This document shows, in pieces, positions 6,136-12,433 of a stretch of 12,433 nt of DNA. This stretch comes from Candidatus Poribacteria bacterium. GTDB lineage: Bacteria > Poribacteria > DTPJ01 > WJIO01. Each line of letters begins with the position of its first letter. Within the stretch, counting starts at the first letter, position 1. The notes beneath the pieces were generated by a model, which was not told where the DNA came from, did not search any database, and saw only the letters and a program-made list of their open reading frames with translations. The position numbers and the translations under genes are program-made. The stretch lies in assembly GCA_014730235.1 (NCBI GenBank), contig WJIO01000189.1, positions 1-12,433 on the forward strand. The letters run 5' to 3'.

Positions 6136-8631
6136 ATGAAAAAAACTATATATAGTATATTTATTCTCTTTATCATATTAAGTCTTTCAGATTGTTCTTC
6201 TTCAGCGGGTATTATACTTTTTTATGATGATTTTTCATCTTATGACCCGGGTTCTGACGGTTTTCCTATGTGGATAGCCCGTTCAGGTGAATGGGAGGTT
6301 ACAGAAGAGGGCTATAAAGGAACAGACTGTGAAGAAACCGGATACATATGTCATGGAGTTACTACAGGTAGAAAAGAATGGTCTGATTATTCCCTATCCC
6401 TTGAGCTTAAAATCATTTCACAAGGTTCTGACTGGCGGGATGGTCCCTGGATAAGTTTTCGCCATGCTGATTCAAAAAATACCTATACTGTCGGATTCTA
6501 CGATAGATTATCAGCTCTTCATAAAATTTCCAGAGGTGTCTCCACCGGTGATGGTTCAGCCTTGACCCAGAGCAATAAAACCATAAAAGATAACGAATGG
6601 CATAATCTGAGAATTAATATAAAAGATACACAGATAGCTGTAATACTCGATGGCAATACAATCATGCGGGTAAATGATAAGGAATGGAATGATACCCCCC
6701 CTGTTGAAGCCGGTGGTATATCCCTCTGTGCCCGGAAATATCCCGAATCCGAAGGTAATACTGTGGTGGTTTTCAGGAATGTAAAGGTAGAGTCTATAGG
6801 TAAAGCGTCAGACCTGATGAAATACACTATGGAAGACGCAAAAGCAGCAGCAGGGGATATAATTAGTGGAAATATAAAGGTAAGTCCTCTGGATTTCCTG
6901 AAAAAACGCAGTAATCGACGTTATACAAAAGTTCCTCGCAAGGTACTTGCTTTCTATTATACATGGTATGGAAGACCTGAAAATCACGGTAATTGGGTAC
7001 ATTGGGGTAAAGTTAATCCCAAAGCCCATGACATTTCCGCTTCAACTCATTATCCCGCTTTGGGCGCTTATGATTCCCACGATCCGGAAATTATTAACAA
7101 GCATATACAGATGGCCAAAGATAATGGCATAGATGGCTTCATATGCACATGGTGGGGACAGGGAACATTCGATGACAATGCCTTCAAAAAAGTTTTGGAA
7201 AGGGCAAAAGAAAATAACTTTAAGGTTTCTTTATACTGGGAAACTGCCCCGGGTAAGGCCAGGGCAAAGATCACAAAAGCGGTGGACGATTTAGTATATA
7301 TATTAGAAAAATATGGCTCTAATCCTGCGTTCCTTAAAGTCGAAGGAAAACCCGTTATATTCATATACGGTAGGGTAATGGCCCAGGTGTCAATGGACGA
7401 ATGGCCGGAAATTATTAGCATGACCCGTAGGCTTTATGGAAGCGATTTTGTTCTTATTGCAGACGGCTATAAGGAAAGCTATGCCCGGATGTTTGATGGA
7501 ATTCATACATACAACATATGTTCATGGGTGCAGAAAAAGACCCCTGATGAATTACGAAAACTTAGCGAGCAGTCTTTTAATAACGCTGTTAAAATTGCCA
7601 AGAAAAATGCCAGAATATCATGTATTACTATAATCCCAGGATATGATGATACAAAAATCAGGATGCCAGGAATTAAAGCAGAGCGCATGGATGGTAAAAC
7701 CTACAGCATTTTATGGGAAGAAGCTATTGCCACTGACCCCGATTGGATATTGATTACATCCTGGAATGAATGGCACGAAGGTTCAGAGATAGAACCCAGT
7801 TGGGAACATGGCGATAAATATCTCAAAATAACAGGTGAATACGCTTCTGAATTTAAAGAAACCCAGTACAGCCAGGTTGTAATTCCGGAAACAAAATACC
7901 AATTGTCACCTGACAAAATAGAATCTCTTAAAAATCTATATGAAGGTAAAACAATAGCCATATTACCGGACTTCAGCAGTGAAGCTGTTTTCTGGCTTGC
8001 CAATATGGATTTTAATCTGAAAGAACTTAAGTGGGAAGACCTGCTTGATTCTGAAAATTTTAATGCTGAAAAATATCCTATTTTAGTATATGCCTCTGGA
8101 GAGAGATATACCCAAACTCTTCGGGATAAAGGTGATATTGATAAAGCAATTATCAGGTATCAAAAACAGGGAGGTATGTTAATGGCCCTTGCATCTCTGC
8201 CTTTTCCCTTCTTTTATAATCAGGATGGTGTAGCATCAGGATCTGCCAAAAGGTTTGGTTTTACTATAGAGGGTGGATGGGAAAACCCACCAGACGATGT
8301 AAACCTGACATTTAAAATAAATACAGATATTTTAACCAGTTTGCCTTCTTCGGTTCCTTTCCCTGAATCAGGTGATCTCCGCTGGAGACCGAGTTCCATA
8401 TCAAACACCCAGGAAGGCGACATTTACATTCCATTAGCTACATTATTAGACGATAATGGTAAAAGTTATGGTGATGGAATCGTTTATGTTGAACACAAGG
8501 TATCGGAACCCAAGAATGGAAAAAACATTTATGCCTGGATGAGAATGATGGATATTCTCGACACAGAATACGTTCTCTATGAGTTATTCCATCTGGCTGG
8601 TGAGAAAATTACTCATACTGAGACACGTTAG
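6136..8631 (+). CDS. GH99-like glycosidase lipoprotein with N-terminal jelly-roll and C-terminal amidotransferase-like domain
   Basis: The 831-residue product has three parts. First, a signal sequence ending in LSLSDC (C20) looks like a lipobox, although D before the cysteine is atypical. A LamG/DUF1080-like jelly-roll spans about 28-220 (DDFSSYDPG, WHNLRINI, VILDGN). The central domain, about 268-575, is GH99-like (endo-alpha-mannanase/mannosidase type): FYYTWYG at 273-279, DGFICTWWG, and SWNEWHEGSEIEPS with E545 and E548. These glutamates have the three-residue spacing of the known GH99 catalytic pair. The C-terminal part, about 594-831, resembles the inactive glutamine-amidotransferase-like domains attached to some glycosidases (QGGMLMALASLPFPFFYN). 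The likely job is surface cleavage of alpha-mannose-type glycans, substrate inferred. Two TTG codons directly precede the ATG (6130, 6133); GGTGA at 6121-6125 fits either, and ATG is preferred. It is followed 22 bases later by a second lipoprotein gene. Confidence 0.85.
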   Translation: MKKTIYSIFILFIILSLSDCSSSAGIILFYDDFSSYDPGSDGFPMWIARSGEWEVTEEGYKGTDCEETGYICHGVTTGRKEWSDYSLSLELKIISQGSDWRDGPWISFRHADSKNTYTVGFYDRLSALHKISRGVSTGDGSALTQSNKTIKDNEWHNLRINIKDTQIAVILDGNTIMRVNDKEWNDTPPVEAGGISLCARKYPESEGNTVVVFRNVKVESIGKASDLMKYTMEDAKAAAGDIISGNIKVSPLDFLKKRSNRRYTKVPRKVLAFYYTWYGRPENHGNWVHWGKVNPKAHDISASTHYPALGAYDSHDPEIINKHIQMAKDNGIDGFICTWWGQGTFDDNAFKKVLERAKENNFKVSLYWETAPGKARAKITKAVDDLVYILEKYGSNPAFLKVEGKPVIFIYGRVMAQVSMDEWPEIISMTRRLYGSDFVLIADGYKESYARMFDGIHTYNICSWVQKKTPDELRKLSEQSFNNAVKIAKKNARISCITIIPGYDDTKIRMPGIKAERMDGKTYSILWEEAIATDPDWILITSWNEWHEGSEIEPSWEHGDKYLKITGEYASEFKETQYSQVVIPETKYQLSPDKIESLKNLYEGKTIAILPDFSSEAVFWLANMDFNLKELKWEDLLDSENFNAEKYPILVYASGERYTQTLRDKGDIDKAIIRYQKQGGMLMALASLPFPFFYNQDGVASGSAKRFGFTIEGGWENPPDDVNLTFKINTDILTSLPSSVPFPESGDLRWRPSSISNTQEGDIYIPLATLLDDNGKSYGDGIVYVEHKVSEPKNGKNIYAWMRMMDILDTEYVLYELFHLAGEKITHTETR

Positions 8632-8653
8632 AAAGGAGAGAAAAGGCAAAGAT

Positions 8654-9505
8654 ATGTATAGGAATAAATGGTTGATATGTTTGGCAATTTTTGGCATAAT
8701 TTCTATGTGTTTGACCGCCTGTGAAAAAGAAGATAATCAAGCGAACAAAGCCCCTGAAGCTGCCCATCGAACTCAAAAGCATAAATATATAATGGGTGAA
8801 GATGGAGTGCCTATGGTTGAGATTCCAGCCGGCAGTTTTCAAATGGGTAGTAATAACGGCGATCCTGATGAAAAACCTGTGCATACAGTATATTTGGATA
8901 CCTACTATATTGATGTATATGAAGTAAGTAATAAGCTGTATAAGAAATTCATTGACGATACGGGTCATAGAAAACCCAAATTCTGGGATGATGCTAAATT
9001 CAACCTTCCGGGATATCCTGTAGTGGGTGTTACATGGGAAGATGCAAAGGCCTATGCTGAATGGGCAGGAAAGCGACTTCCAACAGAAGCCGAATGGGAA
9101 AAAGCGGCTCGCGGCGGTTTAGTTCGGGAAAAATATCCATGGGGATATGGAATAAACCATGATAAGGCCAATTATCAGGGAACAGGAAGTAAAGATACAT
9201 GGTCTTATACTGCACCGATAGGAAGCTTTGAACCTAATGGATACGGATTATACCATGTTGCCGGTAACGTCTGGGAATGGTGTTCTGATTGGTACAGCCC
9301 GACATATTATGCTAATTCACCCAGACAAAATCCAAAAGGCCCTGATAGCGGCAAAGGTAGAATACTAAGAGGTGGAGGATGGTCAAGTTTTCCACCTGAT
9401 CTGCGTGTGTCTGAAAGGTTTTTCTCCGCCTCCGCCCCTGAGGATAAATTCGGATTCCGATGTGCTAAAGATGCTCCAAAGGCACAAGAGGAGCAAACAC
9501 AATAG
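8654..9505 (+). CDS. SUMF1/FGE-sulfatase-fold lipoprotein lacking the catalytic cysteine pair
   Basis: The 283-residue product starts with a lipoprotein signal peptide ending in LTAC (C23), so the protein should be membrane-anchored outside the cytoplasm. A complete SUMF1-type domain spans about 52-272: MVEIPAGSFQMGS, VHTVYLDTYYIDVYEVSN, GKRLPTEAEWEKAARGG, PWG, GNVWEWCSDWY, ILRGGGW and FGFRCA. Between RGGGW and FGFRC, where true formylglycine-generating enzymes carry the copper-binding cysteine pair, there is none, so sulfatase activation is not expected. Related proteins without these cysteines have diverse or unknown roles, including ligand binding. The start at 8654 is chosen because AAAAGG at 8641-8646 lies seven bases upstream and it yields the signal peptide; the longer frame from 8579 overlaps the glycosidase gene. 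The 22-base gap to that gene suggests an operon. Confidence 0.88.
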   Translation: MYRNKWLICLAIFGIISMCLTACEKEDNQANKAPEAAHRTQKHKYIMGEDGVPMVEIPAGSFQMGSNNGDPDEKPVHTVYLDTYYIDVYEVSNKLYKKFIDDTGHRKPKFWDDAKFNLPGYPVVGVTWEDAKAYAEWAGKRLPTEAEWEKAARGGLVREKYPWGYGINHDKANYQGTGSKDTWSYTAPIGSFEPNGYGLYHVAGNVWEWCSDWYSPTYYANSPRQNPKGPDSGKGRILRGGGWSSFPPDLRVSERFFSASAPEDKFGFRCAKDAPKAQEEQTQ

Positions 9506-9510
9506 TTTTT

Positions 9511-9655
9511 CTGAGAATTCTAAAAAATCTCTAAAACCAATGTTTATAAGAATTTAGCATGAAGAAGCAGATAAAAATGCTCAAAAAATATAGTTCTATG
9601 TCATTCCTGCAAATACAGGAATGACAAGCTGAGAGAATTTTCAATTATAACCACA
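9511..9655 (+). repeat. Palindromic dispersed element, copy 3 (full length)
   Basis: This copy joins the two halves seen separately elsewhere: 9511-9610 matches copy 1 (inverted, 95 of 100) and 9600-9654 matches copy 2 (inverted, 49 of 55). The central palindrome is GTCATTCCTG (9600-9609) paired with 9616-9625, loop of six. It begins five bases after the SUMF1 stop codon and ends about 50 bases before tyrA. There is no T-run after the hairpin, so termination is doubtful. No ORF lies inside. Confidence 0.8.
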
Positions 9656-9705
9656 ATTTTTATTCAAAGTTCTATAGTTTGATATAGTTGTCAACAGGAA
9701 AATGG

Positions 9706-10605
9706 ATGGGTATATTTAAAAGTATAGATAATTTTGTTATCATCGGTGTTGGATTGATAGGGGGTTCTGTTGGTCTTGGTCTGAAAAAAGCTGGTTATGC
9801 GGGAAAGATAACAGGATTAGGCAGGAGATGGAGTTCCCTGAATAACGCTATTGAAATGGGCGCTGTAGATTCTGCAACCCTTGATTTTAACGAAGCTTTA
9901 AGAAATGCAGATATGGTTCTGGTCAGCACTCCTGTAGATATAATCCCATCAATGGTAATCAAAGCGGCAGAATACACACCTGATGAATGTATAATTACTG
10001 ATGCAGGAAGTACAAAGGCCTTTATAGTATCTGAGGTAAAATCATCAATATTAAATGCAGGTCGCTTTATAGGCGCTCATCCCATGGCCGGTTCTCATAA
10101 ATCTGGAGTTACGGCTTCCTGTACTGATTTATTTCATAATTCCCGCTGTATAATTACACCAACCGATTCAACTCCCCCCCCAAATATGGATACCGTCATA
10201 GAGATGTGGAAAATGCTGGGGGCACAGACCGAAATTATGTCACCAGAAGAACATGATTTCCTGATCGCTGCAGCCAGTCATCTACCCCATGTAACAGCCT
10301 GTGCGTTGACAAGGGTTGTTTCAGCAATAGAAAACTCAAAGGGAAAAGCCATTGACTTTGCCGCTACAGGATTTGCTGACACCACAAGAATCGCCGCCGG
10401 TTCACCGGAAATATGGGCGGGTATACTCCAGCAAAACTCAGTCATGGTATCACAAATGCTGGAAAAAATAGAAAAAGAACTTGCCAGTATACGAAAAAAC
10501 CTGGATTCTGGTGACTTAGATGCCATATATGAAATCCTGCAAAACGCCCGGAAAATAAGGAATAATATCAAAACAAAAAATGTCAAATATGATAAAGATG
10601 CATAA
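9706..10605 (+). CDS. tyrA: Prephenate (or arogenate) dehydrogenase
   Basis: This enzyme oxidatively decarboxylates prephenate (or arogenate) in tyrosine biosynthesis. The 299-residue length fits the monofunctional family. Visible motifs are the Rossmann loop GVGLIGGS at 14-21, STPVDIIP, TDAGSTK at 99-104, HPMAGS at 125-130, and SHLPH at 191-195 with the active-site histidine region, then GFADTTRIAAGSPEIW at 222-237. After the second beta strand the sequence reads GLGRR with no acidic residue; this suggests NADP preference, as in the SRR of cyanobacterial arogenate dehydrogenases, but that is inference. ATG at 9706 is chosen over an upstream TTG at 9688 because AGGAA (9696-9700) lies five bases before it and the Rossmann fold starts at once. 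There is no chorismate mutase or ACT domain. The 3' end overlaps birA by 23 bp, convergently. Confidence 0.94.
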   Translation: MGIFKSIDNFVIIGVGLIGGSVGLGLKKAGYAGKITGLGRRWSSLNNAIEMGAVDSATLDFNEALRNADMVLVSTPVDIIPSMVIKAAEYTPDECIITDAGSTKAFIVSEVKSSILNAGRFIGAHPMAGSHKSGVTASCTDLFHNSRCIITPTDSTPPPNMDTVIEMWKMLGAQTEIMSPEEHDFLIAAASHLPHVTACALTRVVSAIENSKGKAIDFAATGFADTTRIAAGSPEIWAGILQQNSVMVSQMLEKIEKELASIRKNLDSGDLDAIYEILQNARKIRNNIKTKNVKYDKDA

Positions 10606-11389
10606 CCCTCTCCGCGGTAAAACGCTTTACCTGATTTTCATCCAACCTCACAAGCAAAGCCCCGGTCTGATCAAAATCCACAGCTAAACCATGAAATATC
10701 CGCTTTGGTAAAACAACCTTAACCCGACTTCCTATAGTGGATGAAAGATTTTTCCACTCCTGCATCAATTCATAATTTTCTCGATTCATAAGGCTTAAAT
10801 AACGCCGCTCAAGCTGTCTCAGGATTTCCTGGAGCAGAATTATTCTTGAGACAGTTTCTCCCTTTTCCATGCTTAATGAAGTAGCAAAATCCCTTATCTC
10901 ATCGGGAAATCTATTTTCAGGTATATTCACAGTAACACCTATACCAAGAACCACATAGCTTATTTTCTTCCCCTGAGTTCTGGCTTCAGTAAGAATTCCT
11001 GAAACTTTCTTTTTATCAATTACCAAATCATTGGGCCACTTTATCTTTGCTGTTATACCTGTTACATATTTAATACTAACAGCTACAGCGCTGGCTGCCA
11101 TGAGGGTTAATATACTGGCTTCAGTAATATTAATTTGGGGTCTCAGGATAATAGACATAAGTATACTGGTTCCCATTGGTGCGATCCACCGGCGTTCTCT
11201 TCTACCTCGTCCTTTAGTCTGGTTTTCAGCCACAACTATTGTGCCCTCAGATGCACCATCCTGAGCCAATTTCGTAGCAATATCATTGGTGGAACTGGTT
11301 TTGGAATAGCAGTATATTCTATTGCCCAGTATATTTGTATCCAGTCCGTTTTTGATTTCGTCAGAGACCATTAAATCCAGTTTTTCCAT
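10583..11389 (-). CDS. birA: Biotin--[acetyl-CoA-carboxylase] ligase, monofunctional type
   Basis: This cytoplasmic enzyme makes biotinyl-AMP and transfers biotin to a lysine of biotin-dependent carboxylases. The 268-residue product contains TSSTND at 31-36, the biotinyl-AMP loop KGRGRRERRW at 59-68, KWPNDL at 117-122, VSGILTE, and GIGVTVN at 149-155 (usually GIGINVN). A small C-terminal domain follows from about 220. It lacks the N-terminal helix-turn-helix of E. coli BirA, so it should not repress biotin genes. The start at 11389 is chosen over one 15 codons upstream (11434) because its ATG overlaps the TAA of the M24 peptidase gene by one base (TAATG), the usual sign of translational coupling; the extra 15 residues would lie inside that gene and have no family match. 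No biotin gene is visible nearby. Confidence 0.93.
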   Translation of the reverse strand: MEKLDLMVSDEIKNGLDTNILGNRIYCYSKTSSTNDIATKLAQDGASEGTIVVAENQTKGRGRRERRWIAPMGTSILMSIILRPQINITEASILTLMAASAVAVSIKYVTGITAKIKWPNDLVIDKKKVSGILTEARTQGKKISYVVLGIGVTVNIPENRFPDEIRDFATSLSMEKGETVSRIILLQEILRQLERRYLSLMNRENYELMQEWKNLSSTIGSRVKVVLPKRIFHGLAVDFDQTGALLVRLDENQVKRFTAERVMHLYHI

Positions 11390-12433
11390 TATATCAGGTA
11401 AAACTCCGTCTGCCGTCCATCTACAGGCCTGCATCCGCTTTCTGTAAATACAACATCTTCCTCCATAGCCATGCGCACCTGCTGGTTATTCCATTCTTCT
11501 ACATTATCGGTGACGGATAACTCCATAGTAAAAGCGTTATTATAATGGAGTTCCACGTCGCCTCGACCTTCGCAGTTTTCCTGCTCCCAAGGTAATCCTA
11601 TCAATGGCCCGGGTTCGTGGAGAAAATAGCCAAGTGAATGGGAATAAACCCTGGGATTTGGTACACCCTCTTCTCTGGCCCTGGTCAATATATTGTTAAG
11701 CATTTGATTTCCGGTAAGGCCAAGCTGGAATTCGCTCATGAAAATATCCTGTAGCCTATTTGCTTCTGACATAAGCCTTTTCATACCTTCCGGTACTTCA
11801 GTTTCATCTTCCTGTAATACATACGCCCACTCTTGATGATCTGTGTTAAGGCGCATGTAAGTAATACCAACATCTGAGCGAATAAAATCACCGGGACGAA
11901 TAACCTGATCGTCAGGGCCATATATCTCTCGCATTTTGTTACTACGAATTATTCCGAAATACGGCCTGAAGGACACGTCCAAACCTAATTCAGCTATCCT
12001 TTGCCAGTAATACCATTCCAGATCTTTCTTTGTTGTAACTCCCGGCACAATTGCTTTGCGGCTGTAACATTCAGCGAGAACATGATGGGCCACATTCACA
12101 ATATGGTCAAAAAGCAGAACTTCCTCGTTAGTAAGTGTGGCCAGCCATCTTGTGGCAGCTTTTTCAGCCGATACCAGGCGTTTCTGGTATCTTTTCGGTA
12201 GTATATCTATAAGCTGGTTATAAAGGTTATATGTCAAACCTCCTGCCGCCCATTCTATTGAACCTATGTTTATACCAATATTTTTTGGTTTACGATCCTG
12301 AATAGCCTTTTTTAGTAATTCCCATTGTTCCGATGGTATTTGGCCTGTATAGGGGCGATCAAACAGATTATGTGTGTTTGTTCTTGAGATATTAATACGC
12401 TCTATTCCCTTAGACTCCCCTCTATCATAGAAC
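11389..12433 (-). CDS. M24 family metallopeptidase (Xaa-Pro aminopeptidase-like), 5' end beyond window
   Basis: The frame is open from the right edge to a TAA at 11391-11389, giving 347 visible residues; the true start lies outside. A TTG at 12237 is inside the gene, since the frame continues upstream as FYDRGESKGIERINISR, typical of the creatinase-like N-terminal domain. The C-terminal pita-bread domain (about visible residue 100 onward) has all five expected metal ligands: D187 (SDVGI), D198 (NTDHQEW), H265 (YSHSLG), E304 (FTMELS) and E330 (FTESG), plus HEPGP. It is thus probably an active dinuclear peptidase or a related creatinase-fold hydrolase. The spacer between the two aspartates (GITYMRLNTD) lacks the usual Gly-Tyr-x-Ser/Ala-Asp pattern, so the substrate may differ from X-Pro peptides. 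It is translationally coupled to birA downstream. Confidence 0.85.
   Translation of the reverse strand, partial: FYDRGESKGIERINISRTNTHNLFDRPYTGQIPSEQWELLKKAIQDRKPKNIGINIGSIEWAAGGLTYNLYNQLIDILPKRYQKRLVSAEKAATRWLATLTNEEVLLFDHIVNVAHHVLAECYSRKAIVPGVTTKKDLEWYYWQRIAELGLDVSFRPYFGIIRSNKMREIYGPDDQVIRPGDFIRSDVGITYMRLNTDHQEWAYVLQEDETEVPEGMKRLMSEANRLQDIFMSEFQLGLTGNQMLNNILTRAREEGVPNPRVYSHSLGYFLHEPGPLIGLPWEQENCEGRGDVELHYNNAFTMELSVTDNVEEWNNQQVRMAMEEDVVFTESGCRPVDGRQTEFYLI

Noticed and set aside
5837-6136. 99-residue plus-strand frame across the ispE end and the tRNA
   Set aside because: It runs through a clear tRNA gene and shadows ispE in another frame.
8579-8653. Longer start for the SUMF1 lipoprotein
   Set aside because: It would overlap the glycosidase gene, add a charged stretch before the signal peptide, and ignore the ribosome site before 8654.
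8654-9505. True formylglycine-generating enzyme (sulfatase activator)
   Set aside because: The cysteine pair required for copper binding and catalysis is absent from the segment between RGGGW and FGFRC.
9600-9625. Hairpin as an intrinsic terminator after the SUMF1 gene
   Set aside because: There is no T-run on either side and the same hairpin occurs in the other element copies far from gene ends, so it belongs to the dispersed element.
11390-11434. birA start 15 codons upstream
   Set aside because: These codons lie inside the M24 gene in another frame and match nothing in the ligase family; the one-base TAATG overlap explains the start better.
12001-12237. M24 peptidase starting with TTG at 12237
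   Set aside because: The frame is open to the window edge and the upstream codons translate to a family-typical N-terminal domain, so the gene is simply cut by the edge.
1-12433. Prophage, integron or defence island
   Set aside because: No integrase, phage structural, nuclease or toxin-antitoxin gene is visible; the content is housekeeping plus surface proteins.

Overview
The window looks like part of a chromosome from an uncultivated Gram-negative-type bacterium, AT-rich by eye. Three things recall Candidatus Poribacteria and similar environmental lineages: a LamG protein ending in an AVKPAGKTAVKWGDLK-like tail, a SUMF1-type lipoprotein, and a matrixin-TPR protein. That placement is inference from remembered family style; no phylogenetic marker in the window was tested.

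Layout, left to right. Bases 1-368 hold no gene but carry one copy of a palindromic dispersed element. Bases 369-1124 (+) encode a secreted LamG-fold protein. A good extended -10 promoter then drives 1212-2444 (+), a leaderless protein of four 102-residue modules arranged ABAB. A bidirectional terminator at 2472-2507 separates it from a leftward operon: a membrane-anchored matrixin/TPR protein (4507-2789) followed by a small zinc-ribbon protein (2755-2540). The zinc-ribbon gene's Shine-Dalgarno sequence is separated from its ATG by a hairpin. Bases 4508-5070 carry candidate divergent promoters, a second (partial) copy of the element, and the in-frame C-terminal remnant of a class II photolyase. 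The remnant runs straight into ispE (5071-5949), whose stop codon directly abuts a tRNA-Gln(TTG) gene.

Next come two rightward lipoprotein genes, probably one operon: a three-domain GH99-like glycosidase (6136-8631) and a SUMF1-fold protein without the formylglycine-generating cysteines (8654-9505). A third, full-length copy of the element follows. Then tyrA (9706-10605, +) converges with a leftward pair: birA (11389-10583) and an M24 peptidase that runs off the right edge. tyrA and birA overlap by 23 bp at their 3' ends.

The housekeeping content covers isoprenoid precursor synthesis (ispE), tyrosine synthesis (tyrA), protein biotinylation (birA) and a glutamine tRNA. The accessory genes suggest a cell-surface, glycan-directed lifestyle. 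The most unusual signals are the dispersed palindromic element (two copies inverted about 9.2 kb apart, 95 of 100 bases identical), the ABAB repeat protein with its exactly periodic GERHxH motif, the photolyase remnant beside an element copy, and the hairpin-spaced ribosome binding site.
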